Shown here: positions 55,312 through 64,000 of the stretch, one piece after another
Numbering within the stretch: the stretch's first letter is position 1
Layout: each line of letters begins with the position of its first letter
Assembly (NCBI GenBank): GCA_041484195.1
Contig: JBGPHC010000002.1
Coordinates: 1 to 64,000 of the forward strand
From: PSRI01 sp041484195
GTDB taxonomy: Bacteria > Bacteroidota > Bacteroidia > Chitinophagales > Chitinophagaceae
DNA length: 64,000 nucleotides
Direction: 5' to 3'
The notes under the pieces: generated by a model
Told to the model about the DNA's origin: nothing
Database searches by the model: none
The model's input: only the letters and a program-made list of their open reading frames with translations
Position numbers and translations under genes: made by a program

Positions 55312-56370
55312 TTGAAAATACTAGGGGTCATTCATGTGATTTTTCTCATGGCATGTTTCTGGAACGCTGGCGCAATTGCCCAGCAGATAACAGGCGTGTG
55401 GGAAGGAAAAATCAACAGGAAAAAAGTCGAGCTCAAAATCATCCAAAAAGGTGATAGTCTCACAGGTACTTCTTATTATTTTGAGTCTGGAAGAAATTAC
55501 CGGCGTTATTCCATCAAGGGTTATTTCAACAGCAAGGAAAATGCGGTGGTTTGGTGGGATGATCACTTGATCGAAGAAAAAAGCTCAGGGGGCCTTTTCG
55601 GATCCATCAAACAGGGCGCATTATTGTCCAACGCCGATTTCAGTTGTCCGGGTGGCGATAAACTTTGGCTGAATGGAACCTGCGCGCCCAAAGATGACCA
55701 AAGTAGGGCAGGTGGAACGGTGGATCTCCAAAAATCGGGTGGCCCTTATTTCAGCGATGAATGGGACTTTATCATAGAAAATTATACGGCAGGGGCAAAT
55801 GATCCCTACCTGATAGACAGTGTGAATGCAATTGCGGGAGCGGAACCGGTGGGGAATCCTGCACGCCTACCCGAAAATCCCACACCTGAACAGCCTTTGC
55901 AGTCAGTTATTGCACCCGTTGAAAAACCCTTGGTAAGAAATATTCCCGCCACTAAAATAAAAGCCCCGCCAACCCCGGGACCTATGACCATTGAAGAAAA
56001 AATGGTGAGCCGTAAAAAAATCATTTCGACTGAAATCCCATTGGCTGGCGATTCGATCGAGCTGCGATTTTATGACAATGCCGAAATTGACGGGGATTCC
56101 ATTTCTCTATTTCTGAACCAGCATTTGATATTTGAGCATATACGCCTTAGCGATACTGCTTATACGGTGAAACTGGCGGTACATGATCTGAAGGATGATA
56201 ATGAACTCATCATGGTTGCAGAAAACCTGGGTTCCATACCGCCCAATACATCTTTTATGGTGGCAATCGTGGATAATAAACGATATGAGGCGAGACTTGA
56301 AAGTACGGAGCAGACGAGCGCCGTCATCCGGTTTCTGCCACCAGGTTCCAAACCTACACCACCACGTTAA
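55312..56370 (+). CDS. Exported protein of unknown function
   Basis: A 352-residue protein that starts with TTG at 55312. It has a signal peptide (1-24, ending AIA-Q). The N-terminal part is beta-rich, with QITGVWEGKINRKKVELKI (26-44) like small lipocalin-type sheets, then a region with CPGGDKLWLNGTC that may hold a disulfide. A proline-rich linker (about 200-220) separates a C-terminal beta domain (IELRFYDNAEIDGDSISLF). No family is recognised. It overlaps the convergent leuS gene at its 3' end by 17 bases. Periplasmic location is likely. Confidence 0.75.
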   Translation: MKILGVIHVIFLMACFWNAGAIAQQITGVWEGKINRKKVELKIIQKGDSLTGTSYYFESGRNYRRYSIKGYFNSKENAVVWWDDHLIEEKSSGGLFGSIKQGALLSNADFSCPGGDKLWLNGTCAPKDDQSRAGGTVDLQKSGGPYFSDEWDFIIENYTAGANDPYLIDSVNAIAGAEPVGNPARLPENPTPEQPLQSVIAPVEKPLVRNIPATKIKAPPTPGPMTIEEKMVSRKKIISTEIPLAGDSIELRFYDNAEIDGDSISLFLNQHLIFEHIRLSDTAYTVKLAVHDLKDDNELIMVAENLGSIPPNTSFMVAIVDNKRYEARLESTEQTSAVIRFLPPGSKPTPPR

Positions 56371-59302
56371 TCATTTTATTTTTCACAAAGATCAGCCTCT
56401 TGGGAGATTTTCCTTCCAGCCATTTTTGCACTATTTCATTTTGAAGAATGATCTGTTCCACATCATTCTGAGTTGCATCAAGGCTGATGTCAATCTGGGT
56501 TCGTAATTTTCCATTTATGGAAACGGGATATACCTTGGATGATTCCTGAAGATATTTCTGTTCCAACTTGGGAAACGCCGCGTCCAGAATGGTTGTCGTA
56601 TTTCCCAACGCATGCCATAATTCCTCGCATACATGCGGCGCGTAAGGTGTGAGTATGATCAATAATGCTTCCAGGATTTCACGCTTATGGCATTTAATCT
56701 CGGTTAGTTCGTTCACACAAACCATGAAGGCGCTCACGCCTGTATTGAATGAAAATCTTTCAGTATCCTCCTCAACTTTGCGAATGGCCCTATGCAATAT
56801 TTTCAGCTCCTGTTCATTGGGTTTTTCTTCATTCCAACATTTTCCTTTGACCTCATCGTAAAAAAGGCGCCATAATTTTTTGATGAAGCGGTGCACTCCT
56901 TCGATCCCTTTGGTTTCCCAGGGCTTACTCTGCTCTACAGGCCCGAGAAACATTTCATACATACGAAAAGTATCGGCGCCGAATTTGAATACGATATCAT
57001 CGGGGTTAACCACGTTATAATATCGCTTGCTCATCTTTTCAACCTCCACACCGCAGATATAGGCCGCTTTTGGTTGAGACGATCCCGGTGAAGAAACTGA
57101 ACCGTCTGCAAGAATGAAATAAGCATTGGAATATTCGGGTCTCCAATTCCTGAAAGCATTGAGGTCCAGTTCCACTCCGTTGACAATGTTTACGTCCACG
57201 TGTAGCCTGGAAAAACCAAAGGAAGAAAAAAGTTCCTTAATATCAAGTCCTTCAAACTGAACCATTGATGACACAACTATTTGCGCCAGCTTGTCTTCAT
57301 CATTCTTAAATTTTTCAAACAAGTTTGTTGAAACCAGGATGGGGAAATCAATGACAATGGGAATATGCTCCTGCAGGTGAAAATCGAATCTGTAAACATA
57401 CCTGCTGCTCCCCTGTATCATTCCCTGGTTCACCAGTTTCCGATAGGGTTCATCATGGCCTATATAACCCAGGTCATAGAGCACTTTTGTCCACATGCGG
57501 CTGTACAACAAATGCCCTACTGCATGTTCGGTCCCGCCAATATAAAGATCCACCTGCCCCCAATAGTCAGAGGCTTTTCTGTCGCAAAAGCTTTTGTCAT
57601 TATGCGGATCCATATACCTGAGAAAATACCAACTGGATCCGGCATAACCGGGCATCGTGTTTACTTCCCTGGTCCCTCCTTCATAATGTTTCCAATCCTC
57701 GAGGTTAGCCAGTGGGCCTTCCGCATCGGGACCCGGTTTCAAATCCTCCATAGGGGGTAATATTACCGGCAACTGATCTTCCGGAAGCGGAAAAGCAATG
57801 CCGTCCTTCCATACAATAGGGAATGGTTCTCCCCAATAACGTTGACGGCTAAATGCGGCATCGCGCATTTTATAATTCACTTTTTTCTTTCCGATGCCCA
57901 GGTCTACCAGTTTTTTAATCACCACTTCAATCGCGTCACGCATGAGCATACCATTTAGGAAGCCGCTGTTGAGGAGCAGGGCATCCTTGGTAGGATTGGC
58001 TTCTTCCCCATTATAATAGTCACCGATAATATTGGTGATGGGAATATTGAAATGCTTTGCAAATTTATGGTCCCTTTCATCGCCACAGGGTACGGCCATG
58101 ATTGCGCCTGTGCCATATCCGGCCAACACATATTCACTTATCCAGACCGGAATGGCTCTCCCATTAAATGGATTCTCGGCATAAGCTCCGGTAAAGCAGC
58201 CCGTGATCTTTTTCTCGGCTATCCTTTCCCTTTCGCTCCGGCTCTTCACATAATCAATGTACTCGTCCACGGCTGATTTTTGTTCCGGTGTAACAATCTT
58301 TTCCACCAGTTCGTGTTCCGGCGCTATCACCATGAAATCCACGCCGAATATTGTATCGGGGCGGGTGGTATAGACTCGGAGGATCGTTTTATCGGATTCA
58401 TCGTCCGGAATGATCATGTGAAAATCGATCTCTGCGCCATAGCTCTTTCCTATCCAGTTTGTCTGCATCTCTTTCATGGCATCACTGTATTCCACAGTTT
58501 TCAAACCTTCCAGTAAACGATCTGCATAGTCGGTAATGCGCAGGTACCATTGTCTCAGCTTCTTCTTGATAACGGGATAGCCTCCACGCTCACTAAGCCC
58601 GTTGATAACTTCGTCATTGGCCAGCACTGTGCCCAGCGCCTCGCACCAATTTACTTCGCCATAGCCGCAATAGGCCAGGCGATAATCCATCAGGATTTCC
58701 TGGCGCCTGGGCTCATCAAAGGAATTCCAGTCTTCCGCAGAGAAGTCGCCCACAGCGTTATCCCGGGATCCCATGCCAGGATATTCGGTATTGAGATTGC
58801 CCTGCTTTTCAAATAGTTTCACCAGAAGGGATATTCGTTCGGCCCTCTGACTCTTCTTGTTATACCAACTGTCAAACAGTTGCAGGAAAATCCATTGTGT
58901 CCACTTGTAGTATTTGGGATCGCTGGTTCGGATTTCGCGGCTCCAGTCGAAACAAAATCCGATATTATCCAACTGCCTGCGGAAATTATTAATATTCTGT
59001 TCCGTGCTCACGGCTGGGTGTATGCCATGCTCAATCGCGTATTGTTCAGCCGGCAGGCCGAAGGCATCATAGCCCATCGGATGCAATACATTGAAGCCTT
59101 TCAGTCTCTTAAATCTTGTATAAATATCGCTGGCAATATAGCCCAACGGATGGCCGACATGGAGGCCTGCCCCGCTGGGATAGGGGAACATATCGAGTAC
59201 ATAATATTTGGGCTTGGGTGAATCATTATTCACCTTATAGACATTGTTCTTTTTCCAGATTTTCTGCCATCTTTTTTCTATTTCCCTGAAATTGTATTCC
59301 AT
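56354..59302 (-). CDS. leuS: Leucine-tRNA ligase
   Basis: A 982-residue class I synthetase. The HIGH-like motif is HVGH (48-51) in GLHVGHPLGY, and the KMSKS-like motif is KMSKR (756-760). The editing domain lies between, near 290-500. There is an extended region before KMSKR (about 640-750) rich in F, L, D and K, longer than in E. coli LeuS, which is common in Bacteroidota. Length is near the family upper range. It converges with the exported protein gene and faces ftsX, which starts 322 bases after its own start. Confidence 0.95.
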   Translation of the reverse strand: MEYNFREIEKRWQKIWKKNNVYKVNNDSPKPKYYVLDMFPYPSGAGLHVGHPLGYIASDIYTRFKRLKGFNVLHPMGYDAFGLPAEQYAIEHGIHPAVSTEQNINNFRRQLDNIGFCFDWSREIRTSDPKYYKWTQWIFLQLFDSWYNKKSQRAERISLLVKLFEKQGNLNTEYPGMGSRDNAVGDFSAEDWNSFDEPRRQEILMDYRLAYCGYGEVNWCEALGTVLANDEVINGLSERGGYPVIKKKLRQWYLRITDYADRLLEGLKTVEYSDAMKEMQTNWIGKSYGAEIDFHMIIPDDESDKTILRVYTTRPDTIFGVDFMVIAPEHELVEKIVTPEQKSAVDEYIDYVKSRSERERIAEKKITGCFTGAYAENPFNGRAIPVWISEYVLAGYGTGAIMAVPCGDERDHKFAKHFNIPITNIIGDYYNGEEANPTKDALLLNSGFLNGMLMRDAIEVVIKKLVDLGIGKKKVNYKMRDAAFSRQRYWGEPFPIVWKDGIAFPLPEDQLPVILPPMEDLKPGPDAEGPLANLEDWKHYEGGTREVNTMPGYAGSSWYFLRYMDPHNDKSFCDRKASDYWGQVDLYIGGTEHAVGHLLYSRMWTKVLYDLGYIGHDEPYRKLVNQGMIQGSSRYVYRFDFHLQEHIPIVIDFPILVSTNLFEKFKNDEDKLAQIVVSSMVQFEGLDIKELFSSFGFSRLHVDVNIVNGVELDLNAFRNWRPEYSNAYFILADGSVSSPGSSQPKAAYICGVEVEKMSKRYYNVVNPDDIVFKFGADTFRMYEMFLGPVEQSKPWETKGIEGVHRFIKKLWRLFYDEVKGKCWNEEKPNEQELKILHRAIRKVEEDTERFSFNTGVSAFMVCVNELTEIKCHKREILEALLIILTPYAPHVCEELWHALGNTTTILDAAFPKLEQKYLQESSKVYPVSINGKLRTQIDISLDATQNDVEQIILQNEIVQKWLEGKSPKRLIFVKNKMINVVV

Positions 59303-59624
59303 TGATCTGATTATAATTTACTTTAAGCCCTTCCCAGTTTCCTGAACTTCCAACCTTCACCGGATTGCCGGGTATCAAAGATGCCGGGGCATGGTACCGG
59401 CAATCGCGCACCAGCTTCGTGCCCGACTCCTGCTGAAGGCTCCTGCAAATCGATTCGGCGTTGAGAAAAAGTTAAATCCCTCCACTTCCTGAAAATAATC
59501 TGGTTGAGCATCCGTTAAGAGGGGGACAAAAATACGGATTGGAAAGCTAAAACCGCTATTTTTGCTCCTATACCAATCTGTGCCCGGCGTTGATTCCATT
59601 ACACAAACCAATTAATCCTAGCGC

Positions 59625-60497
59625 ATGGCAGAAATCAGCAAGACCTCTATGAAAAGAAGTAAACCATCCTATTTTTTCAGCGTCCTGGGCGTTGCTTCCC
59701 TCCTGATCCTGGTTGGTATACTGGGTTGGTTTCTGATCAATGGTAGCAAACTGGAACATTATTTCCGTGGCAGCGTACAGGTTCAGGTGTACCTGAGAGA
59801 AAATGCCCCCCAAAAGGATATTGATACCCTGCAATCTTACATAGAATCAAAACCCTATGCCGCTAAGGCGGAATATGTGACCAAGGATATGGCGCGGGAA
59901 AGATTCCTGAAAGACAATAATGAGGATTGGACCAAGGTCTTAGATTATAATCCATTGCCGGCCAGCATTGATTTTTATCTCAAACCCAATTATGTAAACA
60001 AGGACACCCTGAACCTGATCGTCGCCGATCTCAGCCAGAACATCATAGTGGGAGAAGTGAAATATCCCGATGCGGTGGTAACTAATTTAAACAATGTAGT
60101 GAGGAAAGTCGGCTGGGTGTTGGTGGTAGCCGTAACGCTTCTGGCCATCCTCGTGATACTCCTGATTGATAATACTATCAAGCTGGCCATGTTTAGCAAC
60201 CGTTTTCTAATAAAGACCATGCAAATGGTGGGTGCTACCAGGTGGTTTATCTCCAAGCCTTTTGACGCAAAAGCAGTGGTGAATGGATTTGTCAGCGCCT
60301 TAATTGCCATAGGGGTATTATTACTTTTTATTTTCGCCGTAGAGCAATGGCTGCCTGAAATCAAGGCCCTCAGGGATTATACCTTGCTCGGCCTGTTATT
60401 CATGGCAATCATCATCACGGGGATCAGCATCACATTTATCAGCACCCATCGCAGTGTGATCAAGTACCTGAAAATGAAACTGGACGATCTGTACTAG
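59625..60497 (+). CDS. ftsX: FtsX-like permease
   Basis: A 290-residue inner-membrane protein with four membrane segments (about 16-39, 165-188, 216-243 and 250-275) and an extracellular loop between the first two. FtsX with FtsE regulates cell-wall hydrolases at division; ftsE is not adjacent, and the ABC ATPase at 38208 is not an FtsE. The run RSKPSYFFSVLGVASLLIL and later QMVGATRWFISKPF fit the family. It begins the ftsX - DUF3098 - uppP run that is conserved in Bacteroidota. Confidence 0.9.
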   Translation: MAEISKTSMKRSKPSYFFSVLGVASLLILVGILGWFLINGSKLEHYFRGSVQVQVYLRENAPQKDIDTLQSYIESKPYAAKAEYVTKDMARERFLKDNNEDWTKVLDYNPLPASIDFYLKPNYVNKDTLNLIVADLSQNIIVGEVKYPDAVVTNLNNVVRKVGWVLVVAVTLLAILVILLIDNTIKLAMFSNRFLIKTMQMVGATRWFISKPFDAKAVVNGFVSALIAIGVLLLFIFAVEQWLPEIKALRDYTLLGLLFMAIIITGISITFISTHRSVIKYLKMKLDDLY

Positions 60498-60571
60498 GGA
60501 AACCTGCCAGGGATAATGGTGATGAAATGATTTTTGTTAATAGTTTTATATTGCAGTCTCAATTTGATTAT

Positions 60572-60811
60572 ATGACAGATAAGAAACAGGATAACGTCAT
60601 TTTCGACAAGAAGAATTATACCTGGATGATCATTGGCGGTGCCGTGATCATTCTCGGGCTTCTGTTAATGGCAGGTGGCAAAACACAGGATCCTAAGATG
60701 TTTGATTATAAAGAAGTGTATAGCGCAAGAAGAATTACCGTTGCCCCAATCCTGATTATCCTCGGGCTTCTTATAGAAGTGTATGCCATCATGCGCAAAC
60801 CCAGGCCATAG
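60572..60811 (+). CDS. DUF3098 membrane protein
   Basis: A 79-residue protein with two membrane segments (about 18-36 and 57-75) around a short loop with DPKMFDYKEVYSARRI. The start at 60572 (MTDKKQDN) is preferred over an upstream ATG that gives an unusual hydrophobic leader. The family is of unknown function and is regularly found between ftsX and uppP in Bacteroidota, hinting at a role in cell envelope assembly. Confidence 0.85.
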   Translation: MTDKKQDNVIFDKKNYTWMIIGGAVIILGLLLMAGGKTQDPKMFDYKEVYSARRITVAPILIILGLLIEVYAIMRKPRP

Positions 60812-61016
60812 TGCGGGACTTTGATTCCATCTATGATATATCGTTATACCCGGTTTCCTATTTATTAAATGGGATTAGTTTCATTGATAAAAAGCAAAGC
60901 TCAGTCTTCAATAAAAGAACGGCGACTCACCGCAACCTATTGACTTATCCCCTATTTTTACCACCTGGTCTTTTTATTGACCTGAATCTCATTTATCAAA
61001 TAACCACTGCAGCCCA

Positions 61017-61799
61017 ATGGACAGCATGCAAGCCATCATCATTGCCATTGTTGAAGGAATAACCGAATACCTTCCTATTTCGTCAACCGGACACATGATC
61101 ATTGCCGAAAGATTATTAGGCATTCCTTCCACTGATTTCAGCAAGACCTATACGGTGGCCATACAATTGGGCGCCATCCTTTCAGTGGTGGTATTGTATT
61201 GGAAAAAATTCATTGATTTCAGGAGATGGCAATTCTATTTGAAATTGCTCATTGCCGTGATACCCGCAATTGTACTGGGTTTTATATTCAACAAAAAAAT
61301 TGACGCTTTGCTGGATAGCCCGCTTACGGTCGCCATCACCATGCTGGCGGGTGGCGTGATTTTGCTCTTTATTGATTCAATCTTCGGGAAACCCATCATC
61401 CATGAAGAAGAAAAGATTTCGTATGGCAAGGCATTTATAATTGGAATCTGGCAATGTATTGCCATGATACCGGGGGTGAGCCGGAGCGCGGCTTCCATTG
61501 TGGGTGGCATGCAGCAAAAGCTAAGCAGAAGCCTTGCCGCAGAATTCTCATTTTTCCTGGCCGTGCCTACCATGATCGCAGCGACGGGTTATAAATTGTT
61601 GAAAGGCTATGAAAATATTCATGCGGAACAGATCAAATTGCTGGTGATCGGGAATATAGTTGCATTTGTGGTTGCGATACTGGCGATCAAATTTTTTATT
61701 GGCGTTCTCCAGAAACATGGTTTCAGATTGTTTGGAATATACCGGATCGTGGCCGGCATCATCTTGCTCATTCTCATTATGACGGGCTATATCAAATAA
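61017..61799 (+). CDS. uppP: Undecaprenyl-diphosphate phosphatase
   Basis: A 260-residue integral membrane enzyme that recycles the lipid carrier for peptidoglycan synthesis. The two catalytic loops are EGITEYLPISSTGH (14-27) and PGVSRSAAS (about 158-166). Six or more membrane segments are evident and length is normal. It follows DUF3098 by about 205 bases on the same strand. truB, which often comes next in this phylum, is not present here. Confidence 0.96.
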   Translation: MDSMQAIIIAIVEGITEYLPISSTGHMIIAERLLGIPSTDFSKTYTVAIQLGAILSVVVLYWKKFIDFRRWQFYLKLLIAVIPAIVLGFIFNKKIDALLDSPLTVAITMLAGGVILLFIDSIFGKPIIHEEEKISYGKAFIIGIWQCIAMIPGVSRSAASIVGGMQQKLSRSLAAEFSFFLAVPTMIAATGYKLLKGYENIHAEQIKLLVIGNIVAFVVAILAIKFFIGVLQKHGFRLFGIYRIVAGIILLILIMTGYIK

Positions 61800-61965
61800 G
61801 ATAGCTCACATGATTTCAATAGAAAACACCAGAGGCAGTTCACATTTTACTAAACTACTACCATACCCTAAGAATGAACATTGGGTTTGTTGTGGCAGTG
61901 GTTTGTTGACTGAATGTTAGAATAGTTTAATTTACGCAAATGCTTGACTTTAGAAAATTGGCTGC

Positions 61966-63306
61966 ATGAAACCTGATTCAAAAAAAATAGTGAACGGATG
62001 GGTGATGTATGATTGGGCCAATTCGGTATATAACCTGGTGATCACTACAACCATTTTCCCCGCTTATTACGTGGCTATTACCGGTGACAAGGATAAGAAT
62101 ACGGTGGACTACGTATATTTTCTCGGAAGGCGTTTTGTCAATTCCTCCCTCTACGATTATACCTTTGCCGTTGGGATACTCATTGTTGCCTTTTTATCTC
62201 CCATCCTTTCATCCATTGCCGATTACAAAGGGAATAAGAGGACATTCATGAGCTTTTTTTGTATCCTGGGCAGTGTATCCTGTAGTTGTCTTTATTTTTT
62301 TTCCGGCATGCAGACTCTTTGGGTCGCCATTCTATTTTCCATACTGGCCTGTGTGGGATTTTGGGCCAGCCTTGTTTTCTACAATTCCTATTTGCCGGAA
62401 ATTGCTCCGCTCGAACAAAGGGATGCACTAAGCGCAAGAGGATTCACCATGGGATATATCGGCAGCGTTTTGATGCAACTGATCTGTTTTGTGTTTGTGT
62501 TTAATCCGGATTGGTTCGGTATGCAGCAAGATGACACATTACCGCCCCGGGTTTCATTTTTGTTGGTGGGCGTCTGGTGGCTGGGTTTCGCGCAATTCAC
62601 TCTTCGACGCTTACCCCGGGGTACGCCGGCAGACTTCCGACCCCAGTTCAACATTCTCACTAATGGATTCATTGAGCTGAGAAAAGTGTGGAATGAAATC
62701 TCCCATCAGCCATTGCTGAAGCGCTATCTCACAGCTTATTTCTTCTACAATATGGGTGTGCAGACAGTCATGCTGGTTGCCACTGTTTTTGGAACAAAGG
62801 AATTGAGCCTCCCGATGGAAAAACTGATCATCACCCTGTTGATCATACAACTGGTCGCGATCCCTGGCGCCTGGGGCATGGCCAAACTTTCGGGGATCTT
62901 CGGAAATCTACGAACCCTGATGGGCGTGGTGGTTATTTGGATTTTCATTTGTGTGGCGACTTATTTCATAGCGCTCCTGCACGACCGGAATGTGAATGTA
63001 GAAATGCATTTCTATACACTCGCATCCGTGGCGGGACTGGTGATGGGTGGCATACAATCCCTGAGCCGGTCCACCTATTCAAAACTGATGCCCGTAACTC
63101 ATGATACCACTTCTTATTTCAGCTTTTATGACGTAACGGAAAAAATTGCGATCGTTATAGGTATGATCAGTTTCGGATTGATAGAAGAGATCACGGAATC
63201 GATGAAGATTTCGGTTCTGGCGCTGATGAGTTTTTTCGTGATCGGCTTTTTTCTTTTGTGGCATGCCCTCACCTGGCAAAAGAAACACCTGGTTGCAATA
63301 TCTTAG
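61966..63306 (+). CDS. MFS transporter, UMF1-like
   Basis: A 446-residue membrane protein with about 12 hydrophobic segments. The N-terminal run NGWVMYDWANSVYNLVITT is the UMF1 (Atg22-like) family mark, and SIADYKGNKRTFM is the MFS loop 2-3 region. C-terminal half shows GGIQSLSRSTYSKLMP. UMF1 proteins are amino-acid or metabolite exporters in fungi; bacterial members are unassigned. The gene follows uppP and ends four bases before the MBL-fold gene, so the two are likely co-transcribed. Confidence 0.9.
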   Translation: MKPDSKKIVNGWVMYDWANSVYNLVITTTIFPAYYVAITGDKDKNTVDYVYFLGRRFVNSSLYDYTFAVGILIVAFLSPILSSIADYKGNKRTFMSFFCILGSVSCSCLYFFSGMQTLWVAILFSILACVGFWASLVFYNSYLPEIAPLEQRDALSARGFTMGYIGSVLMQLICFVFVFNPDWFGMQQDDTLPPRVSFLLVGVWWLGFAQFTLRRLPRGTPADFRPQFNILTNGFIELRKVWNEISHQPLLKRYLTAYFFYNMGVQTVMLVATVFGTKELSLPMEKLIITLLIIQLVAIPGAWGMAKLSGIFGNLRTLMGVVVIWIFICVATYFIALLHDRNVNVEMHFYTLASVAGLVMGGIQSLSRSTYSKLMPVTHDTTSYFSFYDVTEKIAIVIGMISFGLIEEITESMKISVLALMSFFVIGFFLLWHALTWQKKHLVAIS

Positions 63307-63310
63307 CAGG

Positions 63311-64000
63311 ATGAAATTGTACAGCATTAACACGGGATATTTCAAGTTGGATGGTGGGGCCATGTTCGGCGTAGTTCCCAAATCAATCTGGAACAAGCTG
63401 AATCCAGCCGATGATAATAATCTCTGTCCCTGGGCCCTGCGATGCCTCCTGATCGAAGATGATAATCGGTTGATTTTGGTGGATACCGGTCTGGGAAATA
63501 AACAGGACGCGAAATTCTTCGGGCACTATTTTTTGCATGGAGATGATTCGCTGGACAAATCCCTTGCAAAGCACGGCTTTCACCGTGATGACATCACGGA
63601 TGTTTTTCTTACGCATCTTCATTTCGACCATTGCGGGGGGGCCATCAATATTGAAAACAATAAAATGATCCCCGCTTTTCCGAACGCGATTTATTGGAGC
63701 AATGAGCGGCATTGGCAATGGGCCATCAAACCCAATGACAGAGAAAAAGCATCCTTTCTCAAAGAAAATATTCAACCCATACAGGATTCGGGGAAGTTGA
63801 AATTCCTGGAAGTAATGGATGGCATCAAATTCACTCCCAATATTACAGTGCGGTTTGCCTTCGGGCATACGGATGCCATGATGTTGCCGGAGATCCACAA
63901 TTACAAAGGAAAAACCGTGGTGTACATGGCGGATCTGCTTCCTTCAATCGGCCACATTCCCATCCCCTACGTCATGGCTTACGACATGTTTCCCCTGACC
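63311..64000 (+). CDS. Metallo-beta-lactamase-fold hydrolase, 3' end beyond window
   Basis: The frame opens at ATG 63311 and is still open at the window end, giving 230 residues. The N-terminal strands (YSINTGYFKLDGGAMFG) and LILVDTGLGNK lead to the metal motif HLHFDH (98-103), HxHxDH. A later metal ligand is H in AFGHTDAM, and D in VVYMADLLPS (about 211) is the bridging residue. It is four bases after the MFS gene. Family members include lactonases and other hydrolases; substrate is unknown. Confidence 0.85.
   Translation, partial: MKLYSINTGYFKLDGGAMFGVVPKSIWNKLNPADDNNLCPWALRCLLIEDDNRLILVDTGLGNKQDAKFFGHYFLHGDDSLDKSLAKHGFHRDDITDVFLTHLHFDHCGGAINIENNKMIPAFPNAIYWSNERHWQWAIKPNDREKASFLKENIQPIQDSGKLKFLEVMDGIKFTPNITVRFAFGHTDAMMLPEIHNYKGKTVVYMADLLPSIGHIPIPYVMAYDMFPLT

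Noticed and set aside
57000..57400. Extended region before KMSKR in leuS as a possible intein or insertion element
   Set aside because: It is continuous with the synthetase frame and similar extensions are usual in Bacteroidota LeuS; no intein motifs are seen.
60811..61062. Plus-strand frame of 83 residues between DUF3098 and uppP
   Set aside because: It overlaps the uppP start in another frame, has no family features, and starts with an unconserved region.
1..64000. CRISPR arrays, insertion sequences, prophage or conjugative genes
   Set aside because: No spaced direct-repeat array, transposase, integrase or phage structural gene is visible anywhere in the window.

Overview
The window looks like chromosomal DNA of a Bacteroidota bacterium, most likely of the Chitinophagaceae or a close relative. 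The reasons are an LpxC-FabZ fusion protein, the pheT / coiled-coil / zapA / rny neighbourhood, the ftsX-DUF3098-uppP run, DUF6443 and DUF5977 RHS-type proteins, a DUF4369-like TlpA thioredoxin, and -7 promoter elements of the TAnnTTTG type. Shine-Dalgarno sequences are generally not evident. Coding density is high. There are no rRNA genes, CRISPR arrays, insertion sequences or prophage genes.

Layout. Positions 1-9154 (minus strand) hold an accessory cassette: an exported coiled-coil/barrel-like protein, a large secreted YD/RHS-like protein with a C-terminal DUF5977 region (broken by a one-base frameshift near 7393), a small thioredoxin-fold protein, and a DUF6443 RHS protein whose C-terminal end lies beyond position 1. 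A 660-base gap without genes follows. Positions 9818-14634 carry a PhnP-like metallo-hydrolase, a ComEA-like helix-hairpin-helix protein, a NYN-domain ribonuclease candidate preceded by a compact two-hairpin element ending in a T-run, and an acyl-CoA dehydrogenase. Positions 14751-19412 form a protein quality-control block on the minus strand: tRNA-Leu, trigger factor, two tandem ClpP paralogues and ClpX. Next come rel (stringent response), purA, an extremely acidic protein and pabB, facing a lytic transglycosylase, gatA, tatA, rplS and RNase Y.

Positions 30662-38825 contain the zapA / coiled-coil / pheT set, interrupted by two genes on the other strand, then lipid A synthesis (lpxC-fabZ, lpxA) with an overlapping ABC ATPase. 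At 38919-39589 is a decayed RelE/HigB-type toxin followed by an intact XRE antitoxin. From 39660 onward are an FMN reductase, alanine dehydrogenase, tsaE, a copper-type P-ATPase, recQ, a DUF853 ATPase, a GroES-like protein, an orphan response regulator, ruvB, a glutamine amidotransferase, an F420-type oxidoreductase, an OmpA/DUF937 protein and an M23 peptidase. The window closes with leuS, ftsX, DUF3098, uppP, an MFS transporter and a metallo-beta-lactamase-fold protein cut off by the end.

Most of the window is ordinary housekeeping DNA. The parts most worth a second look are the frameshifted RHS cassette (1-9154), the structured RNA-like element and tiny divergent ORF beside the NYN gene (12232-13139), the broken toxin with a surviving antitoxin (38919-39589), and the 84-residue sorting-domain-like protein inserted between zapA and its partner (32420-32674).
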